From positions 1 to 64,000 of the forward strand of contig NZ_JACJTT010000019.1 of the NCBI RefSeq assembly GCF_014698825.1: a stretch of 64,000 bases of DNA, written 5' to 3'. Made by a program: the position numbers and the translations under genes. Shown here in pieces: positions 8,701 through 15,999 of the stretch (its first letter is position 1; each line of letters begins with the position of its first letter). The DNA comes from Richelia sinica FACHB-800 (GTDB lineage Bacteria; Cyanobacteriota; Cyanobacteriia; Cyanobacteriales; Nostocaceae). The notes below the pieces were generated by a model. It searched no databases and had not been told where the DNA came from. It saw nothing but the letters and a program-made list of their open reading frames with translations.

Positions 8701-10047
8701 ATTGAACTGAAATAGAAGTTGATACAGAGTGCGATCGCTTAAAATATTGAGCTTACTAATTACCTCATATGGCTTATTAGCAACACTAATAATTAACTGG
8801 TGAAAACTTTCGGCTATTAGTTGAATATTTTTGCTATTAAATAAATTAGAATCATAATGAAATTCTAGCTTTAAATCTTCAGTGCTTTGTTGACAATAAA
8901 GCTTTATTTTTAATCTTTCGATACAACTATACTGTGACTCAATGGAAAATTTTACATCCCCCACATAATATACAGGTGATTCTTGTTTAAAATCAAACCC
9001 AAAAGGCAAAGTAGTTAATTTTGTATCAGAATCATTAATTGACTCCCAAGAAAAACATTCTTGCCATTTGTTGATTTCTTCTAGAGATTCATTTACTTGT
9101 TGTAAAACTTGGTTAAAACTTAAATTATCTTCTAAATGAGATTGTATGGGAAGATATTTAGCAAACAAACCCAACGCACCTTTTAATTCATCATATTTTC
9201 TCCCATCTACACCCACACCAATTACAATCTCTGATTGCTCCAGCAAGCGCCATAATAAAATCTGCCAGCAAGTAAGCAGAAATATCGAACTAGAAGTATT
9301 ATATTTTTTGGCTATAATTGCTATCTTTTGCACCAAATCAGCCTCAATGAGTGAATTGATAGCTTTTGGTTCAAACTGATGCTTATTTAAACCATCAATT
9401 TCGTAAGGAAGTTTTAAATTATCAATATTAGCTAAGTTTTGTTGCAACCAATACTTCCTCCCAATCTCCGTTTCTTCTGCTTCTAAAATTTGGTTCTGCC
9501 ATTCAGAAAAATCTGCATATTGTAGCGGTTCTTCAGATAATTCACCATTCAAATTACCTGAGTAAGCACTAGCAATTTCTCCCATTAAATTATGCAGAGT
9601 GATACTATCCCCACAAATTGCAGGTAAACTGAGATATAAAAGGTGCTGATCTAAGGAGAGAGTAATCAAAGCAGTCTGTAAATTTAAACCCTTTTCTAAA
9701 TCAAAAGGCAGACATCTCAAATTTTGAACAATTGCTTTAACTTTAGTATCTTGCTCCTCATCATTTAAATCGCTCAAATTGTATGTTTTTTCTAAAATTA
9801 TTTTGTTATTTATAACCACCTGAACTGGGATAGTCATCCCTGGAAGACAACGAAAACAGGTGCGGAGTATTTCATGGTCATTAACAACATCTTGTAAAGC
9901 TAATTTCAAGCGGTTTATATCAACATCGCCTGTAATTGAAATTATACAATCACTGCGATATATCGATTGATTATCAAATTGTTGTAGTGACCATAAATGC
10001 TCCTGTTGGGGAGAAAGGCGAAATCCTTCTATAGTTGCTGCTTGCAT
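5707..10047 (-). CDS. Last NRPS module: interface-like C domain, A, PCP, thioester reductase
   Basis: This protein has 1446 residues. An N-terminal condensation-like domain (about 1-440) has SLPAICGDS where an active C domain has HHxxxDG. This loss is typical of 'interface' domains that recruit a TauD-type beta-hydroxylase. The A domain (about 455-960) has YTSGSTGKPKG and NEYGPTEATVW. By eye its specificity residues read roughly DSALIAEVW, which resembles histidine-type codes (DS...AEV) but is not a firm call. The PCP (about 975-1045) has ELGGHSLL. The reductase domain (about 1070-1446) has GASGFLG and the YxxxK pair in GYCQTKW, so the peptide should leave as an aldehyde or alcohol rather than by hydrolysis. 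The TauD gene directly upstream (10104-11156) is the expected partner of the interface domain. Confidence 0.85.
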   Translation of the reverse strand: MQAATIEGFRLSPQQEHLWSLQQFDNQSIYRSDCIISITGDVDINRLKLALQDVVNDHEILRTCFRCLPGMTIPVQVVINNKIILEKTYNLSDLNDEEQDTKVKAIVQNLRCLPFDLEKGLNLQTALITLSLDQHLLYLSLPAICGDSITLHNLMGEIASAYSGNLNGELSEEPLQYADFSEWQNQILEAEETEIGRKYWLQQNLANIDNLKLPYEIDGLNKHQFEPKAINSLIEADLVQKIAIIAKKYNTSSSIFLLTCWQILLWRLLEQSEIVIGVGVDGRKYDELKGALGLFAKYLPIQSHLEDNLSFNQVLQQVNESLEEINKWQECFSWESINDSDTKLTTLPFGFDFKQESPVYYVGDVKFSIESQYSCIERLKIKLYCQQSTEDLKLEFHYDSNLFNSKNIQLIAESFHQLIISVANKPYEVISKLNILSDRTLYQLLFQFNQTDANYPKDKGIHQLFTEQVACTPNNIAVAFNNQQLTYGELNARANQLAHYLQRLGVGAEVLVGICVERSLEMLIGILGILKAGGAYVPLDPHYPQERLAFMLEDTQVSVLLTQQHLLESLPNHNAQIICIDTDWETIAQENQENPLSTASPENLAYIIYTSGSTGKPKGVAIAHRNLVHSTTARLTYYQEPITSFLLLSSFAFDSSVAGMFWTLCSGGTLHLPAEGVQREVLKLIELISQNRISHLLSLPSVYGLILQQAQPQQLNSLRAVIVAGEACPPELVENHSQLQPDTSLFNEYGPTEATVWSSVYHCQSLETGKQISIGCPISNTQIYILDSHLHPVPVGVTGEIYISGEGIARGYLNRPAITSEKFIPHPFSQQPGMRMYKTGDLGRYLSNGNIEFLGRIDNQVKIRGFRIELGEIEALLNQYPGVQAAVVIAREDVPGNKRLVAYVVPDSKSATTANQLRDYLQDKLPEFMVPSAVVLLKELPVSPNGKIDRKALPAPEQIRAELRGEFVCPRTTVEERLTQIWAEVLKVEKVSIYDNFFELGGHSLLTTQLLAKVKEAFNLDISLRNLLEKPTVAGLAENIERVCQTAVQCSTLDIKTETVLDQTIYPQTFGKFIPEPKAILLTGASGFLGAFLLAELLQQTTADIYCLVRYTNLDDSHTKLQNILKSYGLWQEIWSSRIIPIVGDLAKPLLGVETEKFQQLASIIDVIYHNGAWVHHLYPYSILKPTNVLGTQEILRLASQIKTKPVHFISSSGVVAARVESGVKLVHEQDILNENEFPSNGYCQTKWVAEKLLQTAAERGIPISIYRPSRISGHSQTGVFNSNDFLYKLIIGCVQLGSTPDIDIRDNIVPVDYVSKAIVHLSKQEESLGKTFHLVHTQTLHTNTLIDHIRSLGYVIEQISYDQWRAKLLQLTQSSLEHPLSSLVPFFPARQAQEDNSDLGFLKFDHKNVINGLVNTSINCPPIDEKLLGIYFSYLIEQGFMNIKF

Positions 10048-10103
10048 TTTAATTCCTCTTAATCTTTTTAATCTTTTATGTAAGTAAATTGATTGTTTTT
10101 ATT

Positions 10104-11156
10104 TCAGACTGCAACTGAGGGGGTATAAGGTTCAGCCATTCCTACTAAAATTTTTCTCGGTGGAACAAAGGGATTACGAGCATGAATAGCTAACATATTA
10201 TCGAGCATCAATACATCTCCTTTGTCCCAAATAAAGCTCACCATTTGCCGTTGATAAGCTTGACGCAGATGTTCTAAAACTTCAGGCTCAATTACAGAAC
10301 CATCACCGTAATATGTATTGGTAGGTAAATCTTCCTCCTTAAAAGAAGATAATAAAGAATTACGAATCTTTGGTTCTAATGTAGAGACATGGAAAAAGGT
10401 TGCATGATTAAACCACACCATTTCTTCAGTTATGGGATGTTTGATAATAGCCTGTCCAACTTGACGGGTTCTTAATTTATCGCCATCTTTCCATTCAAAA
10501 TCAATGCAGTTGTTATAGCAATATTCTTCTACTTTTGATTTTTCCGTACTTTGAAAAACAGTCTGCCAAGGTAAGCCGAAACCGTCCCCAAAGTTACGCA
10601 TATACATAACTTTTTTTTCAATGAATTTTTCTTTAATTTTGGGGTCAATATTGGCGAAAACTTGACGACAATTACCAATAGGTGTTTCTCCTCCTTGTGC
10701 TGGTGGAGTTAGACAAAAGAAGAATATTTTTAAAGGAAATGTAGGTGAATAAGCATGTTCATTATGTGGAAATATACTTTGATCAGCAGGATAATCAGTA
10801 GAAGTGTAAATTCTCCCTGCAACTTGAGTACGTGGTGAGGCTCGATAGCGATATTCTAATGCTTCTCCACAAATAGCCGCAATAATTTGCTCAAATTCTT
10901 CGATTGATGTGACATTGAAACCACGAAAAAGAATTGCTGTGTATTTTAATAACTCTGATTGTAAAAATTCTCGATTATTCTTAGCCCAAGTCAGTAAATC
11001 TACTCCTTTAACTGCTGGTTTAATCACTAAAGGAAAGTTAGGGCTGTGGTGAAGATATTCGGTTTTGATTAATTCATTCTCACCAACATTAACAGCTTTG
11101 CGTCTGATATTTCCTAATTTTAATGAACCAGTTTGTTGATTTTGATTTGTCGGCAT
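10104..11156 (-). CDS. TauD/SyrP-like Fe(II)/2-oxoglutarate beta-hydroxylase
   Basis: The 350-residue member of the TauD family starts with KLGNIRRKAVNVGENELIKT, the usual opening of SyrP-type NRPS hydroxylases. The metal triad is visible as HNE (FPHNEHAY, about 157) and the distal His of LAIHARNP (about 332). The arginine in ARNP/PPRK is placed to hold 2-oxoglutarate. Enzymes of this kind hydroxylate the beta-carbon of a PCP-bound residue, commonly Asp or His in siderophores. It lies between an NRPS ending in a C domain and one beginning with an interface domain, so it probably acts on the residue of the last module. The tail of the preceding NRPS carries the same KLGNIRR motif, which suggests the two were once fused. 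Confidence 0.85.
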   Translation of the reverse strand: MPTNQNQQTGSLKLGNIRRKAVNVGENELIKTEYLHHSPNFPLVIKPAVKGVDLLTWAKNNREFLQSELLKYTAILFRGFNVTSIEEFEQIIAAICGEALEYRYRASPRTQVAGRIYTSTDYPADQSIFPHNEHAYSPTFPLKIFFFCLTPPAQGGETPIGNCRQVFANIDPKIKEKFIEKKVMYMRNFGDGFGLPWQTVFQSTEKSKVEEYCYNNCIDFEWKDGDKLRTRQVGQAIIKHPITEEMVWFNHATFFHVSTLEPKIRNSLLSSFKEEDLPTNTYYGDGSVIEPEVLEHLRQAYQRQMVSFIWDKGDVLMLDNMLAIHARNPFVPPRKILVGMAEPYTPSVAV

Positions 11157-11208
11157 TACTTGTATCCTCTATTCATTCAATCGAATGTCGCAAATTAACA
11201 AAAATACT

Positions 11209-14200
11209 TTACTTAACAGACCTACGCCTAATATTGCCCAATTTTTGTTGCAAAGAATTTTGATAATTTATTTCTTGAGCAAGTTTTTCTTGCTTGTCTG
11301 CTTGCGCTAATATTTCTGTGATTTCATTTATTTTCACAGTAGGCTGACTCACAATTTGGCTCAAAATTGTTTCAAAGTGTTTGAGGATGCTGGCGATAGT
11401 TTTAGCTGTAAATAAATCTGTACTATATTTCAATAATCCCGTCAAACCTTGCTCTGTATCTCTGATATCAAACAGCAAATCAAAGGTGGCTGTTTTAGTT
11501 TCTGTAGTTAATTCTTGGAAAGTTAAACCAGGAATCTTCAAAGTAGTTGTGTGAGTATTTTGAAGAATTAATTTTACTTGAAATAATGGTGTGCTGTGTA
11601 AATTACGATCTGGATTAATAGCCTCTACAAGTTTGTCAAATGGTAAATCCTGATGTGCATAAGCATCTAAAGTAACTGCCCGAACTCTTTCTAGTAATTC
11701 TGAAAAACTAGGATTACCATCAAACTTGGTGCGTAATACTAATTGATTCACAAAAAATCCAATTAAACCCTCAGTTTCTCCCTGATTACGGTTAGCAACA
11801 TCTGTACCAATCACAATGTCATCTTGCTCGCTGTAGTAGTGCACTAAGGTGGCAAAAGCAGCTTGCAAGGTCATGAAAAGCGTTACACCATGTTGATCAC
11901 TCAGGGTTTTGATTTGTTGAGATAATGTAGGAGAGAGTGTAAAAGGTTGTGCTGAACCTTGATATGTTGGTGTTAGAGGTCGAGGATAGTCTGTTGGCAA
12001 TTTGAGAGTGGGTAAGTTTTGCAGTTGTTGTTGCCAGTAACTTAGTAGTTCTTCTAAAACTTCTCCCTGTAACCATTGATGTTGCCAAATAGCAAAGTCG
12101 GCATACTGAATCAATATTTCTGGTAGTGGAGATGGCTTACCACGAGAATAGGCTTCATACAGGGCTACTATTTCATTAATTAATACTCCCATAGACCAGC
12201 CATCAGAAATAATGTGGTGCATCGTGAACAGCAGCACATATTCAGTTTCAGATAATTGTAATAGCGTAACTCTTAATAGTGGATCTGTATCTAAATTAAA
12301 AAGTCTTTCTGCTTCTTGATGCACTAATTTTTGGACTGTTGTCTCTTTTTCGTCATCTAATAGTTGGCTCAGGTCTATAATAGGTAATTTTAACTTAAGA
12401 CAGGGAGAGACAACTTGAATTGGTTGACCCTGTTCTAACATAAAATTGGTGCGAATAATTTCGTGACGACCAATAATTCCATTAAGGCTATGTTCTAAAG
12501 CTGGAATATTCAATGAACCAATAATACGCACAGCATTACAGATATTATATGCAGTGTTATTAGATTCTAATTGGTGGAGATACCATAATCTTTGTTGAGC
12601 ATAAGAAATAGGAATATTGCCGATTCTGGAAGTCTGACCTATATGGGGTAATTTAATTTTACAATCTGCTTTCTTAGTGTTCTCAATCTCCTTGGCTAAT
12701 TCTTTTATTGTTGGTGATGCAAATAGACAGCGTAACTGCAAGTCTATTTTGAAAGCTTTGCGAATTTGAGAAATAACACGAGTTGCTAATAAAGAATGTC
12801 CACCTAATTCAAAAAAATTATCATGAATCCCTACTTGTTTGATACCCAAAATTGCTGCCCAAATACCAGATAGTAATTCTTGAACAGGTGTCAAAGCTAG
12901 GGAAGAATTTTCTTCTGAATTCTGGATGGTATCAGGTGCAGGTAAGATTCGACGGTCAATTTTGCCATTGGGTGTCAGAGGAAATTTCTCTAACACAACA
13001 AAGGCAGAAGGTATCATGTATTCTGGTAATTTAGCCTTCAAAAAATCCCTTAATTCTCGAACAGATATTTCACAGAAATAGGTAACTATATAAGCTACTA
13101 GACGTTTGTCATCTGCTATATCTCCTCTGACTAAAACTACAGCTTCTCTTACTTCCGGATGTTGATGAATTGCTGCTTCAATTTCCCCAATTTCAATGCG
13201 GAATCCACGAATTTTAATTTGATGATCAATGCGTCCAATAAATTCTATATTGCCATCGAGTAAGTACCGAACTAAGTCACCAGTTTTGTATAGACGCGCT
13301 CCGACTTTTTTACTAAAGGGGTTGGGAATAAATTTCTCTGCTGTTAGTTCTGGTCTATTGAGGTAACAACGAGCTAAACCAGCACCGTCAATATATAATT
13401 CACCAGGAATACCTATAGGAACTGGCTGTAAATGGGCATCTAAAATATAAGCTTGGGTGTTGGAAATGGGACGACCAATGGTAACAAGTTCAGCTTCCAC
13501 TTTCACCAAAGAAAATGTTGAATAGGTCGTGTCTTCAGAAGGTCCATAAAGATTAAATACATTTTTCGCAGATGTTTTTTGATATAACTGCTGTACTAAT
13601 TTTAAAGATAGGGCTTCACCCGCTAAGTTAATAGTATGTACAGAAGCAGGTATACCGTCAATTTTTAGTAATTCAGCTATAGCCGAAGGGACGGTATTAA
13701 TGAAAGTTACTTCTTTTGCCGTAGGAAAAGATGGTAAATGCAATATATTCTCTATCAGAATTACTTTACCACCCCAACTTAAAGGTAGGAATAATTCAAA
13801 TACTGATAAATCAAAACAAATAGAAGTAGATGCTAAAACACCCGTGAGGTCTTGGCTTGTGAAAACTTGTCTTGCCCAATTTAATAAAGCAAGAGTGTTT
13901 CTATGTTCAATGACAACTGCTTTTGGTTTGCCTGTTGATCCAGATGTATAAAGAGTATAGGCGTTATTTGTCGGTGAAACTTGATTTTTGAGATTATTTC
14001 GATTTTCCTGGCTTATAATTTCCCAGTCTTTATCAATACAGATTACTTTGGCTTGATGGAAGGGTAATATTTCTAGTAGCTGTGCTTGAGTCAGCAGTAT
14101 TTTGATTTGGGCATCTTCAAGCATGAAAGCTAACCGTTGAGTAGGATAATTGGGATCTAAAGGTAGATAAACTCCTCCAGCTTTGAGAATGGCCAAAAGT

Positions 14201-15999
14201 CCAATTATCATTTCTAGGGAACGCTTTACACAAATCCCCACCAAAACCTCTGGCCCTACTCCCAGTTTTTGCAGGTATTGTGCTAGTTGATTTGCTTTGG
14301 CATTCAGTTCCCAATAGGTCAATTGTTCATTCTCAAATACCACTGCAACAGCATCCGGAGTTTTCTCTACCTGTGCTTCAAATAATTGATGAATGCACTG
14401 GTTTTGAGGGTAATCAGTTTCAGTATTATTCCATTCTATTAATAATTGATGTTGTTCACTGGTGGTTAATAATGGCAATTCTGACAAGTGCTGCTGGGGA
14501 TTATTAACAATTCCCTCTAACAATACCTGAAAATGTCCTATCATTCGGGTAATTCTATCAGCATTAAATATATCTGTGTTGTATTCTAAATCTCCCTTTA
14601 ATCCTACCTCAGTTTCTGTCAGCGAAAGAGTTAGATCAAATTTAGTAGTATGTTTTTCTGCTTTTAATATTTCTAGGTTTAACTCTGGTAACTCAATATC
14701 TTCTGCTGGGGTATTTTGCAGAACGAACATTACCTGGAACAAGGGACTATGACTTAAATCTCTCCCTGGTTGTATTGTTTCTACCAATGTTTCAAATGGT
14801 AAGTCTTGGTGAGCATAAGCCCCTAAAGTCACTTGCTTTACTTGTTGTAATAATTCTCTGAAAGAAGGGTTATGATCAAGATTTGTACGCAATACCAAAG
14901 TATTAACAAAAAAGCCAATTAAGCCTTCGATTTCTGCACGATTGCGGTTAGCAATAGGAGTACCTACTATAATATCTTTCTGCTGAGTGTAGCGATATAG
15001 CAACACTTTAAATGCCGCCAGCAGAGTCATAAATAAGGTGACTCCCTCCTGCTGTGACAGGTCTTTGAGTTTCTCAGTCAGAGATTTGGATAATTGGAAA
15101 TGCTTTGTTGCACCGTTGTTAGATTGAATTGCTGGTCGAGAATAGTCAGTCGGCAATTCTAAAATAGGTAACTCACCAGCCAAAATTTGTTGCCAATAAT
15201 TGAGTTGGGTTTGTAAGACATCCCCTTGCAACCATTGTCTTTGCCAAATAGCAAAATCAGCATACTGAATTGGTAGTTCGGGAAGTGGGGAAGGTTCACC
15301 TTGAGAAAAGGCTGTATACAGTGCTGTGAGTTCTTTAATTAATATGCCTATTGACCAACCATCAGAAACTATATGGTGCATCGTCAATAACACCACATAC
15401 TCTGTTGATGAGAGTTGAAGTACGGTGGCTCGCAGCAAAGCATCTTTTTCTAAATCAAAGGGTTTCTGAGCTTCTAAAATAGCCAAGTTTTGTACTTCTC
15501 TTTGTTTGTCATTGTCTGCCAATATCTGCAAATCGATGACTGGAAAAATAAATTTATTATCTTTGCCAATAACTTGGATGGGAGAACCATCAGCAACAAT
15601 AAAATTTGTCCTTAATATCTCATGCCGTCTGATAATTTCCTGGCAGCTTTGAGAGAGTGCATTGATGTTTAATTGGCCTGTGAGTCTGACGACTGCGGGT
15701 ATATTGTAAGCACTGCTATTTGTTTCTAATTGACTGAGAAACCAAAGTCGCTGCTGGGCAAAAGACAGAGGGATATTACCATCACGTCCAGCGGGTTGAA
15801 TGGATGGTGAAGTTGCTTGTAAAGCTTGATTACCTTGACTAATAAATGCTAAAATTTCTAGCTTGCGTGCTGCTAATTCAGCTTTAATTTCTGGTGTCAG
15901 CACTGCTTTTGGGCCACTACAACGTAAGCGATCGCCTTCAGCCCATATTTTGATATCCTGAGAGCAAAGGTCAGACAAAAATTCCTGAATTGTTTTCAT
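11209..15999 (-). CDS. NRPS: TubC docking, C, A (Ala-like), PCP, C
   Basis: This protein has 1596 residues. An N-terminal docking domain of TubC type (about 1-55, IQEFLSDLCSQDIKIWAEGD) is followed by C1 with MHHIVSDGWS (about 70-500). The A domain (about 530-1020) has YTSGSTGKPK; specificity residues read by eye approximate DLFNNALTY, a code usually linked to alanine. The PCP (about 1045-1110, ELGGHSLLATR) is followed by C2 with MHHIISDGWS (about 1130-1560). The C-terminal tail ends in KLGNIRRRSVK, matching the start of the free TauD protein downstream. C2 has no A domain after it and must pass the chain to the next protein. The start codon overlaps the stop of the upstream gene by ATGA, so the two are translationally coupled. 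Confidence 0.85.
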   Translation of the reverse strand: MKTIQEFLSDLCSQDIKIWAEGDRLRCSGPKAVLTPEIKAELAARKLEILAFISQGNQALQATSPSIQPAGRDGNIPLSFAQQRLWFLSQLETNSSAYNIPAVVRLTGQLNINALSQSCQEIIRRHEILRTNFIVADGSPIQVIGKDNKFIFPVIDLQILADNDKQREVQNLAILEAQKPFDLEKDALLRATVLQLSSTEYVVLLTMHHIVSDGWSIGILIKELTALYTAFSQGEPSPLPELPIQYADFAIWQRQWLQGDVLQTQLNYWQQILAGELPILELPTDYSRPAIQSNNGATKHFQLSKSLTEKLKDLSQQEGVTLFMTLLAAFKVLLYRYTQQKDIIVGTPIANRNRAEIEGLIGFFVNTLVLRTNLDHNPSFRELLQQVKQVTLGAYAHQDLPFETLVETIQPGRDLSHSPLFQVMFVLQNTPAEDIELPELNLEILKAEKHTTKFDLTLSLTETEVGLKGDLEYNTDIFNADRITRMIGHFQVLLEGIVNNPQQHLSELPLLTTSEQHQLLIEWNNTETDYPQNQCIHQLFEAQVEKTPDAVAVVFENEQLTYWELNAKANQLAQYLQKLGVGPEVLVGICVKRSLEMIIGLLAILKAGGVYLPLDPNYPTQRLAFMLEDAQIKILLTQAQLLEILPFHQAKVICIDKDWEIISQENRNNLKNQVSPTNNAYTLYTSGSTGKPKAVVIEHRNTLALLNWARQVFTSQDLTGVLASTSICFDLSVFELFLPLSWGGKVILIENILHLPSFPTAKEVTFINTVPSAIAELLKIDGIPASVHTINLAGEALSLKLVQQLYQKTSAKNVFNLYGPSEDTTYSTFSLVKVEAELVTIGRPISNTQAYILDAHLQPVPIGIPGELYIDGAGLARCYLNRPELTAEKFIPNPFSKKVGARLYKTGDLVRYLLDGNIEFIGRIDHQIKIRGFRIEIGEIEAAIHQHPEVREAVVLVRGDIADDKRLVAYIVTYFCEISVRELRDFLKAKLPEYMIPSAFVVLEKFPLTPNGKIDRRILPAPDTIQNSEENSSLALTPVQELLSGIWAAILGIKQVGIHDNFFELGGHSLLATRVISQIRKAFKIDLQLRCLFASPTIKELAKEIENTKKADCKIKLPHIGQTSRIGNIPISYAQQRLWYLHQLESNNTAYNICNAVRIIGSLNIPALEHSLNGIIGRHEIIRTNFMLEQGQPIQVVSPCLKLKLPIIDLSQLLDDEKETTVQKLVHQEAERLFNLDTDPLLRVTLLQLSETEYVLLFTMHHIISDGWSMGVLINEIVALYEAYSRGKPSPLPEILIQYADFAIWQHQWLQGEVLEELLSYWQQQLQNLPTLKLPTDYPRPLTPTYQGSAQPFTLSPTLSQQIKTLSDQHGVTLFMTLQAAFATLVHYYSEQDDIVIGTDVANRNQGETEGLIGFFVNQLVLRTKFDGNPSFSELLERVRAVTLDAYAHQDLPFDKLVEAINPDRNLHSTPLFQVKLILQNTHTTTLKIPGLTFQELTTETKTATFDLLFDIRDTEQGLTGLLKYSTDLFTAKTIASILKHFETILSQIVSQPTVKINEITEILAQADKQEKLAQEINYQNSLQQKLGNIRRRSVK

